Source of the DNA: Mucilaginibacter gotjawali
GTDB taxonomy: Bacteria; Bacteroidota; Bacteroidia; Sphingobacteriales; Sphingobacteriaceae
DNA length: 64,000 nt
Assembly: GCF_002355435.1 (NCBI RefSeq)
Contig: NZ_AP017313.1
Span: 2,294,001 to 2,358,000, forward strand
Reading direction: 5' to 3'
Shown here in pieces: positions 37,601 through 49,577 of this stretch. How positions within the stretch are numbered: the stretch's first letter is position 1; each line of letters begins with the position of its first letter. A program made the position numbers and the translations under genes. Under the pieces are notes generated by a model. The model was not told the origin of the DNA. It ran no database searches and was given only the letters and a program-made list of their open reading frames with translations.

Positions 37601-40600
37601 GCGTGTATGTGTCCCTTGATTTAAATGGTAATTTAAAAACCGATTTCGGCGCGGGGATCATGTTGTACAATTTGGGTGTTCCGCTTGGCCCCGGATTCGA
37701 TAAACCAAGTAGTAACACCAACCCCGTAGCGCAAAACCTGCTTACCGGTGGCGGAGATCCCGGCAAAACTGATGCCATTAACCCCGCATTCTCCGTTGCG
37801 GCATCCTATGTTTATAATTCGCAAACATTCACCCTGCAGCTTTACGATTCAAAAAACCTGCCGGCAGATAAAGTTTGGATCTCCATCATGCGGGCATTCG
37901 GGCCATTGCAGGTACGTAAAGTAGGTATTGGGTGGAAAGGCTCCGCCGTACCAAAACGCCTCGATTTTCTTTTCGACGGGCAGGTGTCGCTGGCTGGCCT
38001 CATGGCCAACCTGGTTGAACTGGACATCGGGATCCCGATCACCGATCCAACAAACTTTGGCGAATATTCATTGGACCTTGCCGGGCTTGACGTATCCTAC
38101 AACGCCGGCGCGGTATCCATTGGCGGTGGCTTCCTGAAAGATGATAGCGCCGGCTATATTCAATATACAGGCCAGGCAAAAATACAAACTGCGGCATTCG
38201 GTATAGGTGCATTCGGTGCTTATGCATTGATAGAAGGCCATCCGTCTTTATTCATCTTTGCTTATCTGAATGCGCCGCTGGGCGGGCCTCCGTATTTCTT
38301 TATCAACGGGCTTTCAGGTGGTTTTGGATATAATCGTACCATCAATATTCCTCCGGCGAAAGAAATTGAGAATTTTCCTTTTGTAGCAGGTATTGAAAAT
38401 CCGGCTGCACTGGGTGGCAAAGATGGCAAAGCGCCAACCAACGAGGAAGCCTTAAAAACGCTCGGCACAAAGACAGTTCCGCCACAACTTGGTTCATATT
38501 GGGTTGCTGCGGGGATCATGTTCGCCTCTTTTGAGCTGATCAACTCCAAAGCAGTGCTGATGGTGATCTTCGGGAACGATTTTGAGATCGCCTTATTAGG
38601 CCTCTCGGGCATGGTTTTGCCCAAAAAAGGCAAGACCTATGTGGGTGCGCAAATAGCGTTCAAGGTTACCTACAAAGTGTCAACCGGCTTGCTGGCCATG
38701 GAAGCTGTATTGACCTCCAACTCCTATGTGATCGACTCCAATTGCAGGCTAACCGGCGGACTGGCCTTCTTCGTTTGGTTTAAGAACCAAACAGATTCAG
38801 CAGCCAAAGCAGGTGAGTTTGTATTTACCCTTGGCGGCTATCACCCGGCCTTTAAAAAACCCGATTATTTCCCGGATGAACCGCGGCTTGGCTTTAGCTG
38901 GGCTGTTGGCGGCGGGGTATCCATAAAAGGCGGTGCCTACTTTGCCTTAACGCCATCTGCGGTTATGGCAGGGGGCTCGCTGGAGGCCGTTTACCAGAGC
39001 GGCAACCTCAAAGCCTGGTTCACTGCCTATGCTGACTTCCTCATTATGTGGAACCCGTTTTATTACGATATCCGGGTAGGAGTGAGCGTGGGTGCATCCT
39101 ATACCGTTAAATTTATCTGGACAACAACCTTCAAGGTTGAACTTGGCGCTGATGTGCACATCTGGGGGCCTGAAATGGCCGGCAGCGCTACTGTACACTG
39201 GTGGGTTATCTCCTTTACGGTTAATTTCGGCGCAACAAATACCCGTCCGAACACAACCAATATTATTGAGTGGGGCGAGTTTAAACCCTATTTCCTGCCC
39301 AGCGACCAGGCCCCTGCCGTTGCCCCGCAACAGCAGCCGCAACCTCAGCCGGACGAGAAAGGTTTGGTAAAACGTACGATAGCTCCGGCTCCGCAGGAAA
39401 CCATACCGGTGCAGCAGGTATCGCATATCAAGCAGACAGCGGGTTTGATCAAAGAAATTCCAAACCCTGATCCTGCCGTAAGCGAAAAGAGCCCTGTTTT
39501 GTGGCAAATAACAGCAGACGGCTTTGCGTTTACCGTAAGCACGGTTGTACCGCTCAATAAGATCACTATTACCGGGGTTGAGCAACCGATCACCAGTGAT
39601 AAAAAATTCGGCATCCGGCCGATGGGTAATGTGGTTTTCGGTACACCAGGCCAGATGTCTGAACTAACCTTCACCGTAAAATATAACAATGATATTTACA
39701 AGGCTTTCCAAAACTGGAATTTTAACGGCGATCTGAATGGGATCCCCGAATCGTTATGGGGAACTACCAACGACGGTAAAACAGCTATCGACGCCAAAAT
39801 AATACCTGATGCACTGGTAGGTCTTTCGGCTAAGATAATTTCTTCTTCGGATAACCTGCCCGTGGGGGGCCCGCCGATGTTCCCTTTGTCCAACCTGGGT
39901 TATGCCGCCTGGCCATGGCGGAAACTGACGCTGGCCAATAACCCGCACCTGCATCCTTCAGAACCGGCCAAACAATCAGATCAGTCGTTGATCATTATTG
40001 AAGACACCGTTATGGCAGTCGGAGTGGTCACTGTGAGGGAAATGATTCTAAACGCTATAGTAAGTGCCGGGATAAACGTGGTGACAGATGGCAGGCTTGA
40101 TCAGATGGCGGCCTATGCATCCGCTACCTTCCAGTCGTTCCCGATGCTGGGCGAATTAGGTAGCCTGGGCTATCAGCCTGAATTACAACTCGCTGCCATT
40201 CCGCAAACTTTCCACCGCAGTAAACCTGAGCTTTTACTGAAGGCGGAACCACGTGAATTTGCAGCGCCTTTGGTTCGGGCCGTTGCATTCCAATATGCCG
40301 GGCCGGAACTGCCGTCAACCGTGTTTATGGCAGCATCAACCAATGATGTAAAAATGACCCGGCCTGTAAAGGGTAAAATGTTTAGTTACGACAATACCCA
40401 GCAATGGATGGTAGATGCCGTAAAACAAGGTACCAACCTGAGGGCTTCGGGTGCTGAAGGCTTGCCTGAATTTACCATATACCCGGGCGTCTCTGTCATT
40501 GTTGACTTTGATCCGGATGGCCCTGCATCACTCATCAAATTGGCGGGTAATGATCCGGTATTCGCCTGCTGGTTCGATCAGTATAACCAGTTGCTGGGCA

Positions 40601-41283
40601 GCGAGGTGCTGAGCGCAAGCAAGGAACTGCCGGCCGGTGTGGCCCAGCTGATCCTGAGCGGGCTGAATATCGAAGCATTAAAAATACCTTATGCCTACGG
40701 CTGGTATGCTACATCTGAACTTACCCTGGTTAATCCCAATTCACTGATCGGTATGGGCGCCGTCATCGCGCCGGATGCCCCTGTCCGCGTAAAAACCAGG
40801 ATTTCGTCAGAAGGGTACGGTTTGATCCAGGGCCAGGGCATGATAAAGGTTAACCGCATCATGAAGGATGGGGTAAGCGTTCCTGCGGGAGTTAAAACAA
40901 TTATGCCGTCAGATTTGAAAACGGTGGCCGCTATTGCTTTGAAGAAGGACCTGGGAATGCCTTTCAACAGTGATAGCATCAGCCTGGAAATAAAAGTGCT
41001 CACCGGAAATATACCTGAATACCGGAAGCTGACACCGGCGAAGGTTATTGACGGATCATACGAAGCTGCTGTATTATTTGAGGTGCCCGGCGATACAGGT
41101 TACAATTATAATGTGATCTATACTACATCCGACGCGCAGACGACAATTACCGGGGTAATGGGGCTAACGGAAGAAGTGAAATATGTAGAAGAAAACTGGA
41201 AGGATATCGTCATTCAGCCGGCATTACCGTACCCTTATACCTGGCCGCAACCAACTGCTACCATAACCATTGAAACAATTTAG
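31615..41283 (+). CDS. Giant 3222-residue DUF6603 protein
   Basis: One uninterrupted frame with no signal peptide. The first ~2000 residues alternate beta-rich stretches with helical blocks that recur with similar character ([17 protein letters not shown] near 270, [11 protein letters not shown] near 1070, NPGGYLFTQ). About 2090-2545 matches what I remember of DUF6603: [53 protein letters not shown] and [15 protein letters not shown] (about residue 2226). After a Pro/Gln linker (about 2562-2582) comes a further ~640-residue C-terminal region. Function is unknown. It heads a set of co-directional genes, and a separate reading frame starts 25 bases after its stop. The large beta content suggests a structural, fibre-like or scaffold role; this is inference. 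Confidence 0.9.
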
Positions 41284-41308
41284 CTATCAAAAAATAGAGC
41301 TGTCAATT

Positions 41309-42835
41309 ATGAAAAACTCAGAGTTTATTTTAAATGCTTCCTTAGACGATAGCCAGGTGCAGATGCAGCTGTACGATTATTGTTCGCCCCCGTTGCCCTC
41401 GGGTACCTTCACTATTGAAACACACCAGCAGGTAGTGTGGACCGAAAAGAAAGTGAATGAACCGTACGATAAACTGCAGCAATTTTTTGTGGATGGGCCC
41501 AGGTTTACCTTAGATCCCAACTATGTTTATTCCATCTTTCCGCCCGCTAATAAGCAGGGGCAGTTTGATGTTTATGTACCCGATATCGTATTAACCAAAA
41601 GGACCCTGCCCTGGGAACGCACCATTGATGATAAATCGCCGCTTATTCCGCCCGAGCCCTGGATGGCCCTTTTAATTTTTACGCAGGAGGAGGTCGAAAA
41701 AGTAAAAAACGGCACCGTGGGCGATGTGGTAACCCCAACCGATCCAAAAGTGATGGGCCCGCAGAACCTCACGACTACCGAAGCAGAGCGGGCCGTACAG
41801 TGCCTTTATGCCGATATCCCAAAAGATATTTTTAGTGCAGTTGTACCTGCACGCGCTGAACTGCCCGACCTGGCGCATTGCCGCGAGGTAGATATGGCTG
41901 ACAAAGAGCTGCGTGCAGATATACAGGAGGGTTGGTTTTCTGTAGTGGTAGCCAACCGCTTTCCAACGCCCGGAATGGTAAATAATGCCTTCCTTGTTTC
42001 GCTTGAAGGGTTTTCCGAATACTTATATGGCGGCAAGCCAATACCGGCGCAATATGATACGGTGAGAATGGCGGTGCTGGCTGCCTGGAGTTTTACCGCT
42101 TTGCCCGCACAGGGCGAAACTTTTGAGGGTTTGGTGCAAAATATAAATGTATGCTCGCTGCACCTGCAGAATAAGCCTGTAAATGTAGTTACCGATGCAG
42201 AGAAACTGGTAGCCGACGCTTTTCATGATGGCTACGTAGCGATGACTTACCACACCCGCGACGGCGAAAAAACCGCCGCCTGGTATCGTGGTCCCTTAAC
42301 CCCCGTAAAACTGGACTTTGTGAAGCTTGATCCTTTTTTCAGCGCTGAATCAGGGATGATCTATGATGCAAAAACCGGCCTTTTTGACCTGTCGTATGCC
42401 GTTGCCTGGCAGATAGGGCGGTTGTTAGCCCTGTCCGACTCCGAATTTTCAGTCGGGCTGATGCGGTGGCGCAAAGAACAGAAAGTCGCCCAAAATCTTA
42501 ACATGGAGCAGGGGAACACCCTGGCCAGGATGCAGGGTTTGTTTGGCGATACTGCTGCGCAGTTTGAATACAATGACAAAAAAGCAATAGCTAACCTGAT
42601 CCACACCTTTTTGTCAATGGATTTCGCCAACATGGTAAGGCCGGAAAGCATAGCCGCCGAACCGCTGATACGCCTGGCCGATCACACCGGTACAAGAGGA
42701 AGAACCAGCCAGATGCCAGGCCTGCTGTCAAAACAGGAAGTCGCCGATTTATTAAGACAAGGCCCTTTTATCATGGAAAGGCTGAAACAGATCATTAAAA
42801 CGCCGGGGGCTAACAATACGGAGGAACAAATATGA
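41309..42835 (+). CDS. Cluster protein A (508 residues), family unknown
   Basis: The frame opens at 41270, inside the DUF6603 gene, but the ATG at 41309 ([12 protein letters not shown]) follows its stop and is the better start. There is no signal peptide or membrane helix. The N-terminal 150 residues are beta-like. The block [11 protein letters not shown] then [16 protein letters not shown] is a pattern I associate with other uncharacterised proteins of such clusters. The C-terminal third is helical ([34 protein letters not shown]). Its stop codon overlaps the next start (ATGA), so the two are translationally coupled. No enzymatic motif is seen. Confidence 0.72.
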
Positions 42836-43785
42836 TAAAGAACTTACCCGACGGAGGCGAGTACCTTAATGCGCTGAAAGGCGGTGCGGAGGTAAAAAAA
42901 CTAAGACTGAGCCTTAATTTTGAGGAAAGCGTTTTACCTCCGTACCTGGAAGACTGGCTGGGAAAATTATCCCTGTTATACGGCGTGCCATTTGAGCATT
43001 TGGTACCTAATGCAGCAATGTTACCCATTGAATCGATGCGTTTTTTTTACGTTGACCCGAACTGGACAAGCTGCCTTGTAGACGGCGCCCTCAGCGTAGG
43101 TGCGCAATCTTCGCGGGATACGGCTATCACGAAGTCGGTTTATGCGCAGGTGCAGTTAAGCCTGAATGCATCCATGCAACTGGTACGCAGGAGGCTGGCG
43201 CAGGCGGAACTGCCCGGGGAGGTAAATTCAAATATTGCGGTTGCCGGTTTGCTTATCCGCTCGCAACTGATCTCTGGCTGGCCCGGCCTTGAAATAGCGG
43301 CCTATGAAAATTATACCGTTCAGGAAAATCCCGAAAAATTGATCCCCGCCGATAAAATTGAAAACCTGCGGCTGGAGCGGCTTGCGCCTGATGTTATGCT
43401 GTGCCTATATGGCAAAATGCCCAAACTGGTTCAACTGAACGAGCCTAAAGAGGGGTTATGTTTTGGTGCGCGTAGTAATGGCAAGGTAGTACCGCGCTGG
43501 CTGGGCTACCATCCAAACCAGCCGGCCGGTGAATTTATAACTGAAAACCCCGGCCCCGGTGATCAAACGGAAATTTTTAAACGCAATAACGGCAAAGGGG
43601 TAATTGACGTTGCTGCCACAAAAGCGGGGCTTGTTAACATATTAAAGGAAAAAAATGCGCTGAGCAGTTCGGGCGAATTATCACCGGCTGACTTTGCCAT
43701 ACAATTGATCAAATCGGCAGAGCAGCAATCCTTTTTAAGCGGCGAAATTGTAATACCCAACATAAATGATTGTACAGATTATTAA
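42832..43785 (+). CDS. Cluster protein B (317 residues), family unknown
   Basis: Starts in a 4-base ATGA overlap with protein A. No signal peptide. The recognisable conserved-looking block is [20 protein letters not shown] followed by [20 protein letters not shown] and [11 protein letters not shown] (residues ~48-104). A second part, [21 protein letters not shown] (about 135-155), is followed by beta-rich sequence, [17 protein letters not shown], and a helical end. I have the impression of having seen this sequence type beside similar giant proteins in other bacteria, but cannot name a family or function. Confidence 0.72.
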
Positions 43786-43807
43786 TTCATTCAATTGAAA
43801 AAAGATA

Positions 43808-46800
43808 ATGGCAAAATCTGCAAATAATACCGGGCAATTTTTATGGAACGGCCCATCTCTTTTGGTCCCTGTAGATGTGGAAGCGCTCGTTGTGTCCAAT
43901 CTTTCGCAAGCGCTACCCTGGGCGCGCGTAAACATGAAATACAACAATGCCGGTGAGTTTTTAAGCGTACAGCCCAACCTTTTCCAGGGAACAGATGCTG
44001 ATAAACCGAAAGTGGGCATTACCCTGCATTGGGCGCTTCCTGACGGTATTACGCATGGCAGGCAGGAAGTAGCCGGAAACAATATTGTATATCCTTATGT
44101 TCCTAACCGCTGGCTGGTGATCAGGTATTATGACGGGAAATCAAAATCATGGATTTTGCAAAGCGATTACCTGGATCCGGATGATGGCGTTAACCTTTTT
44201 CTCGACCCCGGCGCGCCCGAGCCTGAAACCACCAGGATTGGAAAAGTTTGGCCGGCAGAAGCCTGGCCCGGCGAAGGCGGCGTAACACAGGAAAAGTTTT
44301 TAATAGCATTGGGCCCTGGTAACCCGGGCTTTACCGCATTTACTGCAAATATTGATGCCGTATTTTCTTTTTACGATAGTATGGAAGATATTATCGATAA
44401 AACAACCCCGGTTACCTATATGATATTGGGTTGGTACGCTAATGCCGAAGATGATCCTTTATTCAAATTCACTAACCTGACCGAATGGCTGGGCCTGATG
44501 GACGAATTAAAATGGACTGTTGGTAATAACAACGATCTGCAAAAAGCAGTGAACGACTGGACCGCATGGGCCACTGCCAACGGTATCACGGTAGATCAGG
44601 ATAAACCGAAAGATATTTATCCTTCGCGTACGATCTGCCAGGGGATGATATACGATGTTAACTGGGAAGGGCGAAACGGAAAATTGCAAAGTGGCGTTCC
44701 TTTGTATAATACATCAACCGACCCGCTCAATACCCTGCCCCAAATTGCGATTGCCAATACGGCTGTTGACGCTTTAGCCGCGCTGGTTCAATATGAACTG
44801 GATTTAACCGGGCAGAGCGGCGGGGCTGCCGCTGCTGAATTGCTGGAGGCTTTTAATTATAACCTGCTGGATAATTATGAGAAACAGGGCGGGCAGTTTG
44901 AGCTTTATCGCGAGATCTATAAAAATTGGTTCGGGGAGCACGATGCCGAATATTACCATTATATTGAGGATACCGACAAACCCACCAGCCCGTTTATTGA
45001 CCCGGAAAGGTTAGCCAAACTAATACTGTTAAATAAAAAGTCAGAACAATACGACGCTATCTACCATTTGCTGAATGCTGCACAATCAGGCCTGTATGGC
45101 GATTGGTGGAAAACCGGTAAATCCGCCCAATACGTGGTTAAGCCGCCTCCTGATGTTACTCCGGACCAATGGAAAAAAATAAAGGCGGATTTAAAGGCTG
45201 CGATACCTGTGGATAAGGCCGCTGTGACAAAATTACAGGCCGATCTTGATGCGCTTGCGGTTGAAATAGCGCAATTGGTAACTGAAGTGAGCACAGGCCT
45301 TCCGTCTACCCAGCAATTGAAAAAGAATATAGGTAGCCGTTACCGCCAGGCAAACGAGCCGGTAGTGCTTATTTACGGTGCACACCGGGCGTACAGGCAT
45401 GGCGAGGACGGACGTTTTGATGAGGACGACAGATTGTTTACCCGTTTTACCGGCCAAACTATCCTGGGCCTTAAAGTGATGCTGCCAGATCAGGCTGATC
45501 AGCCCGTAACAAGTGCAAATGTTACTTTACCGCCCGTAAATATCCCGGTAACTTTGGTGCCGAAAGAAACCGGCAGTTTATGTATCGAAACCTACTTTTT
45601 TGATACGCTTAATGCTGAATCCATTGCAAAAGCAGCCTGCACATTGCTCGGGATCCCTTTTCTTCCTGAATATACAGCCATTGTAGCCGCACAGCAGACC
45701 TCCGCCTGGAATATAGATGTAAATGATCTGGACAGGGAGCAGGTTTTATATGCATCGGGATTTATGGGTACTATCCCTTCAAAAGTTGCCGTTCAGCTAT
45801 GGGCGGCTCCTTGGGCCCCGCTTTATATGGCCTGGGAGATCAGGTGGTTTCCATCCTATGATACCCCTGTTGAAGCTTTAAAAAAATGGATTTTCGACCC
45901 GGCCATACTTGAATATAGGTGGAATACCGATTACACGCCCGATTTAAGTACAGGTGTTACCATAACCGGGAGCTGCATGATTACACCCAAAAGCGCTTAT
46001 GTAATGAAGCTGCAGCTGGAAAAATATTTTGAGGACACCGGGAAGTTCCCTGATCTCAAAAACTTTTTGGATTCGGTAAGTCACTGGGATTTTTTAACCC
46101 AAAGTATGAGTGGCTTTAATGACCTGTTGCTGGGGTTAACCACAGATCAGCTGAACCAGCCGCCGCCTGATATTAACACCCTGGCGGGGACAATGACCCA
46201 GCTTTCGCCAATTCCTAATGAAAGCTTTGGTTTTTATCCCATCAGGGCAGGGCATTTCCAGGTAACCAAACTGTGGGTGGTGGATGATTTCGGGCAGGTG
46301 TTTGACCCCATTTCGGCTGTCAACCAAAATCCATCCAGCTACAACCTGGTTTTGGGTACGGGCATGGTTACACCCACTAAAACAGGCGAAAATAAAAACC
46401 TTGCGCAGTTGCCGCCGCGTGTTACCCAGGCCACAAGGTTTGATTTTAACTTCGTGAACGGAAGCGGCAAAAACGATGATAATTTACAGGAAAACCAGCT
46501 GACCGACCCGCTTTGCGGCTGGTTGCTGCCAAATCACCTGGATAATGCGCTGTCCGTATACACGCCCGACGGGCATTTGCTTGGTGAGTTGATTTTAACA
46601 GGCAATACCAAATTAATGAGGTTGCGCTGGGATAACGCTCCCGGAAAAAATACGCCCGTCGGTACGCCTTTAAGCGAAATTATTGAAAATGAATATTTAC
46701 GGTCATTTGTTGAACAATTGCTGCAAAGGGTTGATAATGCAAAGGCTTTCCAGGATTTTTTAAAGATCATAGATGAAACCCTGTGGACCGTAGAACCCCT

Positions 46801-47464
46801 CGGCGGAAGACGAAATGAACTGATCTCGGTATTTATTGGCAGGCCGCTGGCGCTGGTAAAGTCAGTGATGCAATATAAATTGATGGATTCCCTGGTATAC
46901 GACCAAAGTTGGTTGGATTCGACGCTCAAAGTGACCAATGGATATGAAAACGTAAGTTTCCCGGTTCAGGTAGGCTCGATACAGGATCCGCAGGATGGTA
47001 CTATTGGCTATTTCTTTGATGACTTCGCCACCTTTAATTCCATCCTGTCCAAAAAAATATCTGTTTCATCAGGGTATATCACCGATAACCCGGTGTCACT
47101 CAACCTTGCCGACCCAAAGAAGAATGTTTTTATACTGGTTGATCCCCGCGGCGAAGTGAATACAATATCGGGCATATTGCCGGTGCAGGTTAATGTATTG
47201 CCTGGCCCGCTGGTTGAAGATGCGATGGCCAATATGCATGTAACTTTCCGTACAGGTCCGCTGATCACCGATCCCGATAAGCTTTCGATGCCGCTGCCTT
47301 CCGAAATGAGCGGTAACTGGTCGTGGATCCAGCACACCGGGGTAACCACATGGGAAGAGATCGATAAGATAGCGCAGGCAAATGTAAAGGCCCGCCTTGG
47401 GCCTGATTACGAACTAAAAGACGGCTGGCTTAAGCTAACCAACGCAATACATGAAAATGATTAA
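43808..47464 (+). CDS. Cluster protein C (1218 residues), family unknown
   Basis: A large protein without signal peptide, 22 bases after protein B. The N-terminal region has FLWNGPSLLVPVDVEALVV and KVGITLHWALPDGITHGRQE (about 58-77). A central charged helix with coiled-coil character spans about 450-510 (AVTKLQADLDALAVEIAQLV) and is followed by EPVVLIYGAHRAYRHGEDG and RFDEDDRLFTRF. The remainder mixes beta and helical segments. I recognise no catalytic motif. The coiled coil suggests self-assembly. Its position between giant beta protein and kelch proteins suggests it is part of one complex. Confidence 0.72.
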   Translation: MAKSANNTGQFLWNGPSLLVPVDVEALVVSNLSQALPWARVNMKYNNAGEFLSVQPNLFQGTDADKPKVGITLHWALPDGITHGRQEVAGNNIVYPYVPNRWLVIRYYDGKSKSWILQSDYLDPDDGVNLFLDPGAPEPETTRIGKVWPAEAWPGEGGVTQEKFLIALGPGNPGFTAFTANIDAVFSFYDSMEDIIDKTTPVTYMILGWYANAEDDPLFKFTNLTEWLGLMDELKWTVGNNNDLQKAVNDWTAWATANGITVDQDKPKDIYPSRTICQGMIYDVNWEGRNGKLQSGVPLYNTSTDPLNTLPQIAIANTAVDALAALVQYELDLTGQSGGAAAAELLEAFNYNLLDNYEKQGGQFELYREIYKNWFGEHDAEYYHYIEDTDKPTSPFIDPERLAKLILLNKKSEQYDAIYHLLNAAQSGLYGDWWKTGKSAQYVVKPPPDVTPDQWKKIKADLKAAIPVDKAAVTKLQADLDALAVEIAQLVTEVSTGLPSTQQLKKNIGSRYRQANEPVVLIYGAHRAYRHGEDGRFDEDDRLFTRFTGQTILGLKVMLPDQADQPVTSANVTLPPVNIPVTLVPKETGSLCIETYFFDTLNAESIAKAACTLLGIPFLPEYTAIVAAQQTSAWNIDVNDLDREQVLYASGFMGTIPSKVAVQLWAAPWAPLYMAWEIRWFPSYDTPVEALKKWIFDPAILEYRWNTDYTPDLSTGVTITGSCMITPKSAYVMKLQLEKYFEDTGKFPDLKNFLDSVSHWDFLTQSMSGFNDLLLGLTTDQLNQPPPDINTLAGTMTQLSPIPNESFGFYPIRAGHFQVTKLWVVDDFGQVFDPISAVNQNPSSYNLVLGTGMVTPTKTGENKNLAQLPPRVTQATRFDFNFVNGSGKNDDNLQENQLTDPLCGWLLPNHLDNALSVYTPDGHLLGELILTGNTKLMRLRWDNAPGKNTPVGTPLSEIIENEYLRSFVEQLLQRVDNAKAFQDFLKIIDETLWTVEPLGGRRNELISVFIGRPLALVKSVMQYKLMDSLVYDQSWLDSTLKVTNGYENVSFPVQVGSIQDPQDGTIGYFFDDFATFNSILSKKISVSSGYITDNPVSLNLADPKKNVFILVDPRGEVNTISGILPVQVNVLPGPLVEDAMANMHVTFRTGPLITDPDKLSMPLPSEMSGNWSWIQHTGVTTWEEIDKIAQANVKARLGPDYELKDGWLKLTNAIHEND

Positions 47465-47475
47465 TACATAAAAAA

Positions 47476-49536
47476 ATGGACGAGGAACTACCTAAACTTA
47501 AATACACCGTACTGCCCGAAAGCGTTTATTATACCCGCGATGCCAAAAGCCCGTCGATGGCGTTGATCACAATAGGCGCCAGCAATATTACGGATGCGGA
47601 CATAAAAATTACCGGCTTCCAGGTGGTGATCGTTGTGAACAGCGATGTGAAAAAAACCGATGCGCTTACAGCGAATCCCTCGTCAATTATTCCGGCTTCG
47701 CTGCAACCCCTCGAATGGGATTTTCAACAGGTAGATGACGGGGTTTACTATGCAAAACCTGTCAAAAAAACAACCGTAGTTCCAGCGGGTGCAAGTATAA
47801 CTTTTCAATTGCAGGGGGTTACGGTGAATGAAGCTGCAGGAACCACTGTCATCACCATTGCTGAAATTGACGGAACCGATGTGTTGTTTGATTATAAAAC
47901 CATCGGGAAGGTGAAAAGTGCGCTTGAAATCACCAAATTTGAAGCCGTGCCTGATCATGTTGCCTCTGGCGAAGCCAGTATTTTATCATGGACCACCGTC
48001 AACGCTGCGCGGGTAACATTAAGCCCCGGGGAATACCCGGATTTAGAAACAACCGGGCAGGTTACCGTAAACCCGGGAACGACTACTTTTTATACGCTTA
48101 CCGCTTACGGTGAGGGACCAAATGTATCCGCGCAAAAAACCATTGCTATTGATCCCCCTCAAATCGTAGATTTTAAATCGTCGGCCTCAAAAGTTGATGC
48201 AGGCGATATGGTTAACCTGTCATGGGATGTAAAATATGCCAATGAAATTTCCATTTCGCCGGGCGATCACAAGAATCTTCCGGCTACGGGCAACTTCGAT
48301 GTGCAGGTATGGACAGAGACAAATTTTATTTTAACAGCCAAAAACAAAGGGAACGAGACAGCCAACAGGCCTGCCCCGGTGGGCATTAACCCGGTTACGA
48401 TCAACTTTTTCAGGGCCACGCCCTCTTATGGGGCACGCCTGGGTGAGCCGATTGTGCTTTCATGGGAAGTTAAATCAGCGGTTTCAGCATCTGTTGAATA
48501 CAGTACAATAAGCGGGGTGGCACAGGATAAGTTAAAGCAGGGCACCTTAAGTGTAATTCCCAATACAGGTGTGGCCTATTCGTTGATCGCTCAAAATTCC
48601 CTGGGTTCGGCCATGAGCAGTATTGAGCTTTTGCCAATGCCTGTGGGCTGGTATAAGTTTACTTCCGGCGCACCCTTCAAGTTTCCTGAACCGCCTTTGC
48701 TGCTTAAATACAAGAATAAGATCTGGGCAATGGCCAGCGGCCTGATGAACTCGGTATACCAGTCATTTGACGGGTTAAACTGGATCCCCGTAACAAACAA
48801 TATCCCCTGGTCGCCGCGTAGTTATAGCGCAGGCACTATTTTTAAAGATAAGATGTGGCTGATGGGGGGATGGGTAAACGGGAACACCTGCATGAATGAT
48901 GTTTGGAGCAGCGCCGATGGTATTACCTGGACGCAGGAAACACCCGGCGCGCAATGGGCAGGGCGCCGTAGTTTCGGGTGTTTCGTGCTGCCCGGTGTCG
49001 ATAAGGTATTCATAACCGGCGGAATCGATAATTCAGGCAATTGCCTCAATGATGTATGGAGCAGTACCGACGGCAAAGATTGGGTAAGGGAAACAGAGAA
49101 TGCATTTTCCCTGGCGAGGGGCGCCTTTGGAATGGCCGTATATAATGGCGCTGCCTGGGTAATAGCAGGGCTGGTGAATGGAAAAGAGGGAACCGGAACA
49201 CCTACAAATGATGTGTGGTACAGCACCAACGGAAGCCAATGGTCTATCCTTAACAAAAGGCCCAATTGGCAGGAGCGTTATTACCCCAGCGTAGCGGGGC
49301 TTACCACCGGACTGTTTATGTGCGGTGGCATTGACGATAAAGGCACCGGTTTAAGCGACCTCAATAAAATGAATACCGACAAAAACTGGTCGGCACAACC
49401 CGGGCCGGCATGGGGGGATGTTAAAGTTACCAGCGGCGTGGAATACCAGGATTCGTTATGGTGTGCAGGAGGCAGTTTGCAAAACAACAAAGCAAATACA
49501 TCGGTATGGGCCTATTCGCCCGCACCGGTGGTTTAA
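47476..49536 (+). CDS. Ig-like triple repeat plus kelch propeller protein 1
   Basis: A 686-residue protein without signal peptide. Layout: an N-terminal beta domain (1-150; LKYTVLPESVYYTRDAKSP), three related Ig-like modules (about 151-400; each with an F-x-A/S-x-P start and an LSWD/LSWT core), then a kelch beta-propeller (about 400-686) with repeats such as NDVWSSADGITWTQETPG and VFITGGIDNSGNCLNDVWSS. It is a clear paralog of the 784-residue protein at 52088 but lacks its extra C-terminal domain. Kelch propellers mostly bind proteins or glycans. Lies 11 bases after protein C. Confidence 0.85.
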   Translation: MDEELPKLKYTVLPESVYYTRDAKSPSMALITIGASNITDADIKITGFQVVIVVNSDVKKTDALTANPSSIIPASLQPLEWDFQQVDDGVYYAKPVKKTTVVPAGASITFQLQGVTVNEAAGTTVITIAEIDGTDVLFDYKTIGKVKSALEITKFEAVPDHVASGEASILSWTTVNAARVTLSPGEYPDLETTGQVTVNPGTTTFYTLTAYGEGPNVSAQKTIAIDPPQIVDFKSSASKVDAGDMVNLSWDVKYANEISISPGDHKNLPATGNFDVQVWTETNFILTAKNKGNETANRPAPVGINPVTINFFRATPSYGARLGEPIVLSWEVKSAVSASVEYSTISGVAQDKLKQGTLSVIPNTGVAYSLIAQNSLGSAMSSIELLPMPVGWYKFTSGAPFKFPEPPLLLKYKNKIWAMASGLMNSVYQSFDGLNWIPVTNNIPWSPRSYSAGTIFKDKMWLMGGWVNGNTCMNDVWSSADGITWTQETPGAQWAGRRSFGCFVLPGVDKVFITGGIDNSGNCLNDVWSSTDGKDWVRETENAFSLARGAFGMAVYNGAAWVIAGLVNGKEGTGTPTNDVWYSTNGSQWSILNKRPNWQERYYPSVAGLTTGLFMCGGIDDKGTGLSDLNKMNTDKNWSAQPGPAWGDVKVTSGVEYQDSLWCAGGSLQNNKANTSVWAYSPAPVV

Positions 49537-49577
49537 ATACCTGTTCTTAATCAATTATCAACATAAACTAAACAACT

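Noticed and set aside
38947-39585. 212-codon antisense open frame within the DUF6603 gene
   Set aside because: Basic, Cys/Arg-rich shadow of a GC-rich coding strand without initiation context.
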